From Pseudonocardia cypriaca (GTDB taxonomy: Bacteria; Actinomycetota; Actinomycetes; Mycobacteriales; Pseudonocardiaceae), in NCBI RefSeq assembly GCF_006717045.1, contig NZ_VFPH01000003.1:1364001-1428000 (forward strand): DNA of 64,000 bases, read 5' to 3'. The notes beneath the pieces were generated by a model, which worked only from the letters and a program-made list of their open reading frames with translations, was not told where the DNA came from and did no database searches. Shown one piece after another: positions 15,818 to 23,509 of the stretch; within the stretch, counting starts at the first letter, position 1; each line of letters begins with the position of its first letter. The position numbers and the translations under genes are program-made.

Positions 15818-16405
15818 ATGCGGCAGAACCCGGCCCGGCGGGCGGCGCTCCTGGACGCCGCGATCGAGGTGCTGGCCAGGGAGGGGGCGCGGGGGCTCAC
15901 CTTCCGCGCGGTCGACGCGGAGGCGCAGGTGCCCGTCGGCACGGCGTCCAACTACTTCAGCAGTCGCGATGAGCTGTTCACGCAGGTCGGCCACCGCTAC
16001 TACGAGCGGCTCGAACCCGACGCCGCCGTGCTCGACGCGGCGCTCGCCGGGCCGCGGGACCGCGACCGGGTCACCGAGCTCATGCGCGACATCGTCGAGC
16101 GGGTCGCCGGCTTCCGGTCCGGATACCTGGCGCTGCTGGAGCTGCGCCTGGAGAGCACCCGCCGGCCCGAGCTGCGCGAGCTGCTCAGCAAGCGGATCCG
16201 CGCCGACCTCGACTTCAACATCCGCAACCACGAGGAGTCCGGCCTGCCGGGCGACGCCACCACCGTCGTGGTGCTCTACCTGGCGCTGAACTGGCTGATC
16301 CTGGACCGGCTCACGCTGCCCGACGTCTTCCCGGAGGAGCAGTTCGACGACCTGGTCACCGAGGTCGTGGAGCGCATCCTGCCCGGCCCTCGCCGCTCGG
16401 CCTGA
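15818..16405 (+). CDS. TetR-family transcriptional regulator
   Basis: A 195-residue one-component regulator. The TetR DNA-binding domain spans residues 4-52: RRAALLDAAIEVLAREGARG, then AEAQVPVGTASNYFSSRDEL, the recognition helix. The C-terminal domain is helical and divergent as usual. ATG 15818 has an AGAGGA site 7 bases upstream; an in-frame GTG at 15794 would overlap the operator flank. It diverges from the reductase/efflux pair and probably represses that pair and itself. Ligand unknown. Confidence 0.9.
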   Translation: MRQNPARRAALLDAAIEVLAREGARGLTFRAVDAEAQVPVGTASNYFSSRDELFTQVGHRYYERLEPDAAVLDAALAGPRDRDRVTELMRDIVERVAGFRSGYLALLELRLESTRRPELRELLSKRIRADLDFNIRNHEESGLPGDATTVVVLYLALNWLILDRLTLPDVFPEEQFDDLVTEVVERILPGPRRSA

Positions 16406-16948
16406 TCAGCACCCGATGATGCTCGCGAGGAGGGCACGCACCTCGTCGGCGCTCGGCGGGTCGGTCGCGACGAAGCAGCGCAGGAACAGCCCGTCCACGG
16501 CGGCGGCCACCGCCGCACGCCGCACGGGGTCGGTGACGTGGGGTGCGAGGTAGGCGTCGACCGCGGTCGTCCAGCGGTCGACCTCCGGCTCCAGCTCCGG
16601 CCGGTGCCCGGCGAGCAGGAAGAGCTCGTACTCCGCGGCCGCGTGCGCTCGCCGCGCGTCGCTGCTCTCGGCGATCACCCGGGCGAGTGCTGCGATCGGG
16701 TCGGGGGCACGTGCGCTCTCGTCGAGCCGGCGCAGGTGGTCGTCGTTGCAGTCGGCGAGCGCCGCGACGAGCAGGTCGTCGATCGCCGGGAAGTAGTAGG
16801 TGACGGCGCTCGCCGGGACTCCCGCCTCCTGGGCGACCACGCGCTGGCTCACCGCGGCGACCCCCGCCCGTTCGATCACCCGCATCGTGGCGTCGAGGAG
16901 CTGCCTGCGGCGCTGCTCGCCCTTCCGCCTGCGTCCGTCGGTGGTCAG
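16406..16948 (-). CDS. TetR-family regulator with apparent CTG start
   Basis: A 180-residue TetR regulator. HTH region: KGEQRRRQLLDATMRVIERA then VVAQEAGVPASAVTYYFPAI. No ATG, GTG or TTG exists between the SMR gene end and the conserved TTDGRRRKGEQ start; a CTG at 16948 overlaps the SMR stop as CTGA, in the manner of ATGA coupling, and gives exactly the usual N-terminus. It is co-transcribed with the SMR pump and probably binds the palindromic operator at 17291-17340. Confidence 0.85.
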   Translation of the reverse strand: MTTDGRRRKGEQRRRQLLDATMRVIERAGVAAVSQRVVAQEAGVPASAVTYYFPAIDDLLVAALADCNDDHLRRLDESARAPDPIAALARVIAESSDARRAHAAAEYELFLLAGHRPELEPEVDRWTTAVDAYLAPHVTDPVRRAAVAAAVDGLFLRCFVATDPPSADEVRALLASIIGC

Positions 16949-17268
16949 TGCTCCGCTCCCAGTTCGATGGCGAGCACGCCCGCGATCACCAGCGCGACGC
17001 CGCCGACCTGCACCATCGTCATGCCCTCCCCGAAGAACGCGGCGCCTGCGATCGCGACGAGCGCGACCCCGGCCGCGGCCCACACCCCGTACGCCACGCC
17101 GATCGCCATGCCGCGGGTCAGCGCCTGCGACAGCATGCCGAACGCCACGACGTAGCCGATCACGACGACGATCGACGGAACGAGCCTCGAGAAGCCGTCG
17201 GAGAGCTTCAGTGCGAGGGTCGCGATGACCTCCGACAGGATCGCGCCGACGAGGAAGAGCCAGGGCAC
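16945..17268 (-). CDS. Small multidrug resistance (SMR) efflux protein
   Basis: A 107-residue, four-helix membrane protein. The essential membrane glutamate is Glu13 in AILSEVIATLALKLS; further family motifs are AFGMLSQALTRGMAIGVAYG and WAAAGVALVA. It works as a dual-topology dimer exporting cationic drugs or guanidinium-like compounds in exchange for protons. GTG 17268 has a GGAGG site upstream. It leads a two-gene operon with a TetR repressor. Confidence 0.9.
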   Translation of the reverse strand: MPWLFLVGAILSEVIATLALKLSDGFSRLVPSIVVVIGYVVAFGMLSQALTRGMAIGVAYGVWAAAGVALVAIAGAAFFGEGMTMVQVGGVALVIAGVLAIELGAEH

Positions 17269-17290
17269 CGGAGCCTCCGGGGAGAGGAGA

Positions 17291-17340
17291 GAAACCTGAG
17301 CGGATGCTCCAGATACTACTGGAGCGGTCGCTCAGGTTTC
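17291..17340. promoter_or_regulatory. 50-bp nested palindrome, probable TetR double operator
   Basis: GAAACCTGAGCG (17291-17302) pairs with CGCTCAGGTTTC (17329-17340), and inside it GCTCCAG (17306-17312) pairs with CTGGAGC (17319-17325). Each half also contains a GAGC-N4-GCTC dyad, so two TetR dimers could bind side by side. It sits 22 bp upstream of the SMR start and in the bioA leader. Confidence 0.75.
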
Positions 17341-17423
17341 TGTGTGCGCTGCGCCATGCTCCGGTCCCCGGCCGGTGCGTGCTGGAATCGTCGCGGTGTC
17401 CGACCCACGACCGAGGAGGCCGC

Positions 17424-18707
17424 GTGCTCACCCCTGCCCAGCTGCTCGACCTCGACCGGAAGCACGTCTGGCACCCGTACTCGCCCATGCCGGGCGTGCG
17501 GTCGCCGTACCTCGTGGAGTCCGCGGAAGGGGTGCGGCTGCGGCTGGCCGAGCCGGTCGACGGGGTGCGTGAGCTGGTCGACGGCATGGCCTCGTGGTGG
17601 TCGGCGATCCACGGCTACGCCCACCCCGTGCTGGACGAGGCCGTGCGCGACCAGCTCGGGCGGATGAGCCACGTCATGTTCGGCGGGCTCACCCACGAAC
17701 CCGCGATCCGGCTGGCCACCACGCTCGTGGACATCACCCCCGAGCCGCTGCAGCACGTCTTCCTCGCCGACTCCGGGTCGATCTCGGTCGAGGTCGCGAT
17801 CAAGATGTGCCTGCAGTACTGGCGCTCGCGCGGCCGTCCCGAGCGGCGGCGGCTGCTCACCTGGCGGGGCGGCTACCACGGCGACACCTGGCACCCCATG
17901 TCCGTCTGCGACCCCGACGGCGGGATGCACCACGTCTGGGCAGGCGTGCTGCCGGAGCAGGTCTTCGCCGACGCGCCGCCGCGCGAGTTCGAGCCCGCCT
18001 ACGTCGAGCACCTCGCGGAACTGCTCGCCCGCCACGGGCACGAGGTGGCGGCCGTCATCGTCGAGCCCGTGGTGCAGAACGCGGGTGGGATGCGGTTCCA
18101 CTCGCCGCGCTACCTGCAGGCGCTGCGCGAGCTCGCCGACGCCCACGACGTGCTGCTGGTGTTCGACGAGATCGCCACCGGCTTCGGGCGCACCGGGGAG
18201 CTGTTCGGCGCCGACCACGCAGGCGTGAGCCCGGACGTCATGTGCGTCGGCAAGGCGCTCACCGGCGGCTACCTCTCGATGGCCGCCACCCTGTGCACGC
18301 CGGAGGTGGCCGAGGGGATCTCCCGCGGCGAGCTTTCCGTGCTCGCGCACGGGCCCACGTTCATGGGCAACCCGCTGGCCGCGGCGGCGGCCAACGCCTC
18401 GCTCGGCCTGCTCCTCGGGGGCGACTGGCGGGGCGGGATCTCCCGGATCGAGAAGGGCCTGCACGCCGGGCTGGAGCCGGCCCGCGACCTCCCGGGTGTG
18501 CGGGACGTCCGCGTCCTCGGCGGGATCGGCGTGGTGCAGCTCGACCACGAGGTCGACATGGCGGCGGCCACCGCCGCCGCCGTGCGGGAGGGGGTGTGGC
18601 TGCGCCCGTTCCGCGACCTGGTCTACACGATGCCGCCCTACGTGACGGACGACGACGACCTGGCGCGCATCTGCACGGCCGCGGTGGCCGCTGCGGCCGT
18701 GGGCTGA
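17424..18707 (+). CDS. bioA: Adenosylmethionine-8-amino-7-oxononanoate aminotransferase
   Basis: A 427-residue class III PLP aminotransferase catalysing the DAPA step of biotin synthesis, using S-adenosylmethionine as amino donor. Start region DRKHVWHPYSPM is the BioA hallmark; GSISVE (118-123) binds the phosphate; VFDEIATGFGRTG has the PLP-contacting Asp248; Lys277 in CVGKALTGGY forms the Schiff base; GPTFMGNPLA follows. GTG 17424 has GAGGAGG 5 bases upstream. No other bio genes are nearby, so it stands apart from the rest of the pathway. Confidence 0.95.
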   Translation: MLTPAQLLDLDRKHVWHPYSPMPGVRSPYLVESAEGVRLRLAEPVDGVRELVDGMASWWSAIHGYAHPVLDEAVRDQLGRMSHVMFGGLTHEPAIRLATTLVDITPEPLQHVFLADSGSISVEVAIKMCLQYWRSRGRPERRRLLTWRGGYHGDTWHPMSVCDPDGGMHHVWAGVLPEQVFADAPPREFEPAYVEHLAELLARHGHEVAAVIVEPVVQNAGGMRFHSPRYLQALRELADAHDVLLVFDEIATGFGRTGELFGADHAGVSPDVMCVGKALTGGYLSMAATLCTPEVAEGISRGELSVLAHGPTFMGNPLAAAAANASLGLLLGGDWRGGISRIEKGLHAGLEPARDLPGVRDVRVLGGIGVVQLDHEVDMAAATAAAVREGVWLRPFRDLVYTMPPYVTDDDDLARICTAAVAAAAVG

Positions 18708-18717
18708 GGTTCCCGAG

Positions 18718-19317
18718 TCAGAGGATCCCCCGATCATCGCGATCATCGTGCCTCGGAACCAGCCTGTCGATCAGCCGTTCATCGACTTCGTCGAAGTCGA
18801 AGGAATCGGGCACCTCGTCGAGCTTCCCCCGCTCGTCTCGTCGCCAGCGGACCCCGGCTGCGTCGGTGAAGGCGATCGCGACGTGCAGTTTGTTCGGGTC
18901 CATGTGGAGCGCGTTCCGCTGATCGAGCACGACGCGCAGGGCGTTGGTGAGCTTGCGAGCGGTATCGGCCGGGACGGGACTCTGCGTGCCTCGCTCTATC
19001 GCAACCGAGAACGGAGGTTCCTCGCCTGAAATGCGCACTGTGAGGCGGTAGACGGGCAAACCGCTGCTGTTCGCCGCGTGCACGGTCCAGCTGTTCCGGC
19101 CGCGATACACCCAAACCGCCACCTTGCTCGCCTGCCACTGGCGTTCGCTCTGCGCTCGCCGACGTTCGTCCTCGGCATGGACGGCCAGCTGACGGTCGAT
19201 CGCCCGTTGCTGAGTCCGGTAGCCGCGGACGGCCACGATCCCGGCGAACAGGGCGGCACCGAATGCGCCGACCGTGCCTGCGGCGTTCACCCAGTCCGCG
19301 ATCGACCCGAGGTCCAC
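18718..19317 (-). CDS. Hypothetical membrane-anchored protein
   Basis: About 199 residues from GTG 19317. Residues 7-32 are one transmembrane helix (WVNAAGTVGAFGAALFAGIV), followed by a charged coiled stretch (YRTQQRAIDRQLAVHAEDER) and then a beta-rich cytoplasmic or external domain with WTVHAANSSGLPVYRLTVRI. The C-terminus is very acidic (DFDEVDERLIDRL). I do not recognise the family. The layout, one helix plus a coiled segment and a beta domain, resembles orphan actinobacterial proteins sometimes linked to immunity or envelope processes, but nothing here proves a role. Confidence 0.6.
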   Translation of the reverse strand: MDLGSIADWVNAAGTVGAFGAALFAGIVAVRGYRTQQRAIDRQLAVHAEDERRRAQSERQWQASKVAVWVYRGRNSWTVHAANSSGLPVYRLTVRISGEEPPFSVAIERGTQSPVPADTARKLTNALRVVLDQRNALHMDPNKLHVAIAFTDAAGVRWRRDERGKLDEVPDSFDFDEVDERLIDRLVPRHDDRDDRGIL

Positions 19318-19599
19318 GGATCGGACCCTAGACGAGTGATCGACGGTGGTCCGGGCGCGCCGGCCGGGCGAGCGTGCACATCGTGCGGGGTCGGTGCACG
19401 TGTCCGACGGTGTGTGTGGTGGCAGGAAGGTGTGCACGGTGACGCCGAGACCCGGCGACGGGCGGGGCCACGGCGAGTCGGTCTGCGCGAACGCTGATCA
19501 CGGCCTCTTGTGCGTTCGCAGTGAAGGACAACTGTGTGCCCCCGACACCGCCGGTCATGGCGTCAAGGCTTCCTGGCTCAAGGTCTGCCTTCCCGGGGC

Positions 19600-19774
19600 C
19601 TCCTGGCGGCGCCGCGCATTGTGCGGGGCCGCTCCTCACAGCTCAAGGGCGCCTTCGGCGTCGCTTCGCGAGCGCTGCGCGCCCCTTGATCTGTGAGCCT
19701 CTGCGGCCCCTCCGGGCATGCTTCGCGGGCAGGCCCAAGGGCCTGCCCCTTTGGGCGCGCGGCGCCGCCAGGAG
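19600..19774 (+). repeat. MITE-like element, copy 1
   Basis: A 175-bp element bounded by perfect 18-bp inverted repeats CTCCTGGCGGCGCCGCGC (19600-19617) and its complement (19757-19774). The interior carries GGGGCCGC, CTCAAGGGCGC and GCTTCGCGGGCAGGCC blocks and several internal stem-loops. No coding capacity. It is related to the copies at 19932 and 61700. Confidence 0.75.
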
Positions 19775-19802
19775 ACCGGTCTCGGGCATCTTCCCGCGCT
19801 CG

Positions 19803-19864
19803 CACACCGACTTCTGCGGTGACACACCGATTGCAGTCGGTGTGTGAGGACCGAAGTCGGTGTG
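19803..19864. repeat. Nested inverted repeats between the two elements
   Basis: Outer arms CACACCGACTTC (19803-19814) and GAAGTCGGTGTG (19853-19864) enclose inner arms ACACACCGA (19822-19830) and TCGGTGTGT (19837-19845). All arms carry the same CACACCGA core, so several pairings are possible. No gene lies close enough to make an attenuator likely. Confidence 0.65.
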
Positions 19865-19931
19865 TGGCCGACTTCCTCGGCCGTTTTGCCCGTTTCTGTG
19901 TGGGAGGGAATCCTCGATCATGTGGTGAGAC

Positions 19932-20098
19932 GGCCTTCGGTGGCGCCGCGCGCCGAAGGGGCTGGCCTGTCGGCCTGCCCGCGAAGCGGGCCCTCAGGGG
20001 CTGCAGAGGCTCGCGGGTCAAGGGTCGCGCCAGCGATCGCGGAGCGCCCTTGAGGCGTGAGGGGCGGCCCCGCATGATGCGCGGCGCCACCGAAGGCC
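19932..20098 (-). repeat. MITE-like element, copy 2 (inverted)
   Basis: A 167-bp element in opposite orientation to copy 1, with perfect 20-bp inverted ends: 19932-19951 (GGCCTTCGGTGGCGCCGCGC) and its complement at 20079-20098. Interior blocks match copy 1 when reverse-complemented. No target duplication is obvious at the outer edges. Confidence 0.75.
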
Positions 20099-20396
20099 TG
20101 GTGGAGGTTGACCTGGACGAGCGTGGGGCAGCCGAAGGCCTGGTGAGGCGTGGCCCTGGTGGATGGCGCCGCCACGTCGCTCGCGTGGTCCACGCCGCCC
20201 CCACTCAGACCGAGAAGACTTTGGACCAGCCACTGAGCTCCATAGGAGCATCGGAACGCTCGGCGCCGTGCCGTCGTGGTGCTGTCGCGCGGGGAATCGC
20301 CCACCGGCGGCGTGCTGACCAGGGCCGATCTGACGGGAACCGATCAACGGAAGGCGGGCACCGCATCGGGGCTGCGTGGCGCACCGCCCGGACGAC

Positions 20397-20537
20397 CATG
20401 ATCCGAACTGGCGGTTTCCCATGGCTGCCGCAACAACCATGGACGCCCGATAGACCGGATCATGAAGGCCAAGATCGCCTGTATCGGTTGTCCATGGCTG
20501 CCGGCACAGCCATAGCCAACCGATACTCCGGATCATG
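20397..20537. repeat. Two tandem ~73-bp units with CCGGATCATG borders and hairpins
   Basis: CATGATCCG (20397-20405) faces CGGATCATG (20456-20464); CCGGATCATG recurs at 20455-20464 and 20528-20537. Each unit contains CCATGGCTGCCG (20420-20431, 20492-20503). The second unit folds into a long stem: TATCGGTTG (20482-20490) with CAACCGATA (20517-20525), and CATGGCTG (20493-20500) with CAGCCAT (20507-20513). It could be a structured RNA or a palindromic intergenic repeat. Confidence 0.6.
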
Positions 20538-20697
20538 CCCGAGACCACCACTTGACGGAGCCTGGCAAGGGCACCGAACACCCGTGATCACAAAACGTCG
20601 CACTACTACTGGCGATGCGGTGCTGCTGGTGAAGCGCAAATCGGCGAGCCGTGGAGTGCCTGTTGCCTCAGCGACCGGATCTTCCGGACGAACTGTC

Positions 20698-20718
20698 GGA
20701 CGAAAGCGCCGTTCGTCC
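20698..20718. repeat. Inverted repeat upstream of the lipoprotein gene
   Basis: GGACGAA (20698-20704) and TTCGTCC (20712-20718) form a perfect 7-bp dyad with a 7-bp spacer, about 95 bp before the ATG of the lipoprotein gene. It could be an operator; no regulator gene is adjacent. Confidence 0.35.
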
Positions 20719-20812
20719 AACGGATCGGAGCGCTGTGGTCTCGCCGGACCGATCCCGATGACGCGGGCCGGGGCCGGATCTGATGAGGTAGCAGCTCGAG
20801 GGGGGAGCCGAG

Positions 20813-21604
20813 ATGGTGGTGCGTGTTCTACTGCTGCTCGTGGTGGCGCTGTTGGCGGGTGGCGGTCTCACCGCCTGCTCGACGGGGCCCGAGACGGGCG
20901 ACTGCGTCCAGAAGTCCGACAACTCGTACGCGAAGGCCGACTGTGCGACGGCGTCGCTGCGGGTGCTGGAGCGCTTCGCCGAGTCGTCGGGCGACTGCAT
21001 CGCCGTGGCCGGGGTGACGGAGAGCTACTCCGACACCGGGTCGGACTCCACGCTCTGCATCGGCCCGCGTGACGTCGACCCGGCCACCGCGATCAACGTG
21101 GCGAAGGACGGTGACTGCGTCGTCGGCGTCGCCGCGAACTCCGTGCACCGGGTGGGATGCGCCGACCCGACGGCGGAGGCCGTGGTGCTGCGCCGCATCG
21201 AGAACGCCACCACCATCGCCGGCACCGACCAGTGCTCCTCGGTGCCGGGCACGAGCTCCAGCTACAGCTGGGACATGGTCGCCACCGGCGACGACCCGTA
21301 CGGGCTGAACGCCCTCGAGGGGATGGGCGTCGACCTGCTGTTCTGCCTCGGCCCCGTGGGCGTCGACCCGAACGCATCGCCGGACACCGCGCAGGCGGGC
21401 GACTGCCTGGCCGAGACGTCGGGCGACCCCGGGTACGCGAAGGCGGACTGCGGGGCGCCCGACGCCGCGTACCGCGTGGTCGAGCGGGTGGAGGGCGGCT
21501 TCCTGGGCATCGACATCGCCTGCGGGTCGGCACCCGGGGCGACGTCGGGGTTCCAGCGCGGCGGAGGCCTGGACAGCTACGTCCTCTGCCTCGCGCCGAA
21601 CTGA
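20813..21604 (+). CDS. Cysteine-rich lipoprotein with three homologous repeats
   Basis: A 263-residue exported lipoprotein: hydrophobic signal and lipobox LTAC with acylated Cys22. The mature part is three repeats of about 75-90 residues, each opening with GDC, having a second Cys near YAKADC or HRVGC, a third within the middle and closing with LCIGP, FCLGP or LCLAP. Twelve cysteines in all suggest two disulfides per repeat. This resembles the LppU/SCO3897-like repeat of actinobacterial lipoproteins. ATG 20813 follows GGGGGGAG. Cell-surface role unknown. Confidence 0.8.
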   Translation: MVVRVLLLLVVALLAGGGLTACSTGPETGDCVQKSDNSYAKADCATASLRVLERFAESSGDCIAVAGVTESYSDTGSDSTLCIGPRDVDPATAINVAKDGDCVVGVAANSVHRVGCADPTAEAVVLRRIENATTIAGTDQCSSVPGTSSSYSWDMVATGDDPYGLNALEGMGVDLLFCLGPVGVDPNASPDTAQAGDCLAETSGDPGYAKADCGAPDAAYRVVERVEGGFLGIDIACGSAPGATSGFQRGGGLDSYVLCLAPN

Positions 21605-21617
21605 TCAGCCCGTTGCG

Positions 21618-22304
21618 CTACAACCGCCCGTACTTGTTGTAGACGTCGATCACCGGGGTACCGGCCTGCACCTCCTCGCGGACCTTGTCCTCGATGTCCT
21701 TGGCTTCCTCGGACTTCGCCAGCACCTCGTCGAGCGCGTCCTTCGGGATGACCAGTACGCCGTCCTCGTCGCCGAAGATCCAGTCGCCCGGGTTGACTCG
21801 GACCTGGCTGGACGTGGTGCCGGTCATCGAGATGGGGATCTCGATGTCGTGGATCCGGGAGCGGCGCAGCGACTCGATCGGCGAGGTGTAGCGGGCGAAG
21901 ACACCGAGCCCGTCGATCTCGCGGACGAGCCTGCCGTCGCGGATCCCGCCGTCGATCACGACGCCGGTGGCTCCCCGGGCGCGGCTGGCGTTGCTCATGA
22001 GCTCGCCCCAGATCCCGCTCTGGCGCTCGCCCGCCGCCCCGACGACGACCACGCAGCCCTCGTACATCTGCGTGAACACGCCGAAGTCGGCCAGCTTCGT
22101 GTTCTCCGGCATCTCGTCGCGCTCGCGGATGTCGGGTCCCGCCATCACGGTGTAGGCGGGACCGGCCACCTGCATGTCGCGGTCGAGTGGCGCGATGCCG
22201 AGGTCGAGGCACTGATGGGGCAGCGCCATCTCGTCCATGATGTCGTAGACCACGGCGGTGTAGAGCGCCTTGAGCCGCTTCGCGACGGTTGCGGTGTCGC
22301 TCAT
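21618..22304 (-). CDS. RraA-like / HMG-type aldolase family protein (locus A)
   Basis: A 228-residue RraA-fold protein. The central motif GATGVVIDGGIRDG carries the Arg-Asp pair used for pyruvate and metal binding in 4-hydroxy-4-methyl-2-oxoglutarate aldolases; a Glu (in WGELMSN) lies 21 residues before that Arg, where aldolases often have Asp. PGDWIFGDEDGVLVIPKDAL is the conserved C-terminal strand. ATG 22304 overlaps the dehydratase stop (ATGA). In this operon it most likely cleaves the 2-keto-3-deoxy acid made by the dehydratase into pyruvate and an aldehyde; inferred. Confidence 0.85.
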   Translation of the reverse strand: MSDTATVAKRLKALYTAVVYDIMDEMALPHQCLDLGIAPLDRDMQVAGPAYTVMAGPDIRERDEMPENTKLADFGVFTQMYEGCVVVVGAAGERQSGIWGELMSNASRARGATGVVIDGGIRDGRLVREIDGLGVFARYTSPIESLRRSRIHDIEIPISMTGTTSSQVRVNPGDWIFGDEDGVLVIPKDALDEVLAKSEEAKDIEDKVREEVQAGTPVIDVYNKYGRL

Positions 22305-23455
22305 TCGAAGATGCCGAAGCCGGGGACGGCGTGCTTGCGGACGCCGTCCATGTCGAGCTCGACACCGATGCCCGGGGTGTCGGGCAGGGTGATGTAGCCG
22401 TCCTTGACGATCGAGCCGCTGCCGTCGGGCGCGGTCACGTAGCTGTCCCAGATCTCCCGTTCCTCCAGCGCGTGCCACTCCTGCACGTAGAAGTTGGGGA
22501 TCGCGCCGCACTGGTGCGCCGTGGCCATCGTGCCCAGCGGCGTGGAGACCAGGTGCGGGGCGAACGGCACGTAGTGCATCTCGGCGAGGTTCGCGATCTT
22601 CTTCGCCTCGGCGAGCCCACCGCACTTCGGCACGTCCGGCTCGATGACGTCCACCGCGCCCTTCTCCAGCAGCTCGCGGAAGCCCCACCGCAGGTAGAGG
22701 TTCTCGCCTGCGCAGATCGGGGTGCGGGTCTGGGCCCGCACCCGCACCAGCGCGTCGACGTTCTCGGCCGGGACGGGCTCCTCGAGCCACATGAGGTTGA
22801 ACGGTTCGAGCTCCCAGGCGATCCGGCAGGCGCTCGGCACGTCGTAGCGGGCGTGCAGGTCGATGGCGAGGTCGATGTCCGGCCCGATGGCCTCGCGCAC
22901 CGCTGCCACCCGTTCCACCATCGAGCGCAGCTCGGAGGCGTTCACGGTGTGGTTGAACGGGTCGAACTTGGCCGGGTGGTGCAGGTCGTCGATGTCGAAC
23001 TTGATGGCGGTGAAGCCCTGGGCGACCATCCGCTGTGCCCGGTCGACGCAGCCGGCGACGGAACCGGCGGGGTCGTCCCCGTCGCCGCAGTCGGCGTAGA
23101 GCCGGATCCGGTCGCGGAACTTGCCGCCGAGCATCCGGTACACCGGCTGCCCGGCCGCCTTCCCCGCGAGGTCCCACAGCGCCAGCTCGATGCCGCTCAT
23201 CGCGATCACGTAGACGCCGCCCTGCGGGCCGGAGAAGACGCGGCGACGCAGCTTCTCCCAGCACCGCTCGACGTTGCGCGGGTCCTCGCCGATCAGGAGG
23301 TCCTTCAGGGAGTTGATCAGTCCGACGACGCCCCCCGCACCCGCGTCCGGGTTCGCCTCGCCGTAGCCCGTGATGCCCTCGTCGGTGTCGATCCGCACCA
23401 ACGTGGCCTGGCCGTGGTAGGCGACAACCGCCGTCGTGACGTTGACGATCCTCAT
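22301..23455 (-). CDS. Enolase-superfamily sugar-acid dehydratase (locus A)
   Basis: A 384-residue mandelate racemase/muconate-lactonizing type enzyme. Metal ligands are Asp199 (AIDLHARYD), Glu225 (WLEEPVP) and Glu251 (CAGENL). The His-Asp dyad of the dehydratase branch is Asp274 and His301 (FAPHLVSTPLG), with Glu326 (VQEW) closing the site. The second strand has IKFD, i.e. Lys-x-Asp in place of the racemase Lys-x-Lys or Lys-x-His. This fits galactonate/gluconate dehydratase or aldarate-lactone cycloisomerase relatives. Start ATG 23455. Exact sugar acid unknown. Confidence 0.88.
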   Translation of the reverse strand: MRIVNVTTAVVAYHGQATLVRIDTDEGITGYGEANPDAGAGGVVGLINSLKDLLIGEDPRNVERCWEKLRRRVFSGPQGGVYVIAMSGIELALWDLAGKAAGQPVYRMLGGKFRDRIRLYADCGDGDDPAGSVAGCVDRAQRMVAQGFTAIKFDIDDLHHPAKFDPFNHTVNASELRSMVERVAAVREAIGPDIDLAIDLHARYDVPSACRIAWELEPFNLMWLEEPVPAENVDALVRVRAQTRTPICAGENLYLRWGFRELLEKGAVDVIEPDVPKCGGLAEAKKIANLAEMHYVPFAPHLVSTPLGTMATAHQCGAIPNFYVQEWHALEEREIWDSYVTAPDGSGSIVKDGYITLPDTPGIGVELDMDGVRKHAVPGFGIFE

Positions 23456-23496
23456 GCTTCTCCTCCCGGCCCGGTGGGCCGTGTCGTGAACTTCCC

Positions 23497-23507
23497 TTGT
23501 CGGACGA
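23497..23507. promoter_or_regulatory. FadR/FCD-type GntR operator-like motif
   Basis: TTGTCGGACGA fits the TnGTnnnACnA consensus known for FCD-type GntR regulators. It lies in the gap between the SDR stop and the dehydratase start, so it could control the dehydratase-aldolase pair. One match only; weak evidence. Confidence 0.35.
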
Positions 23508-23509
23508 GG

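Larger units (their letters stand above)
19318..20812. other. Gene-poor 1.5-kb region rich in repeats
   Basis: No credible protein gene is seen here; the open frames are short, arginine/alanine-rich shadows. It contains two miniature inverted-repeat elements (19600-19774 and 19932-20098), nested hairpins between them, a tandem unit at 20397-20537 and an inverted repeat at 20698-20718 upstream of the lipoprotein gene. The stretches 19318-19599 and 20099-20396 show nothing I can name. Confidence 0.7.

Noticed and set aside
18718..19317. Abortive-infection or immunity system based on the membrane-anchored orphan protein
   Set aside because: One helix plus a coiled segment is too general; no nuclease, reverse transcriptase, toxin partner or other defence gene is adjacent.
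19578..20204. Open frames on both strands across the repeat region
   Set aside because: They run through the inverted repeats, have skewed Arg/Pro/Ala content and no family similarity.
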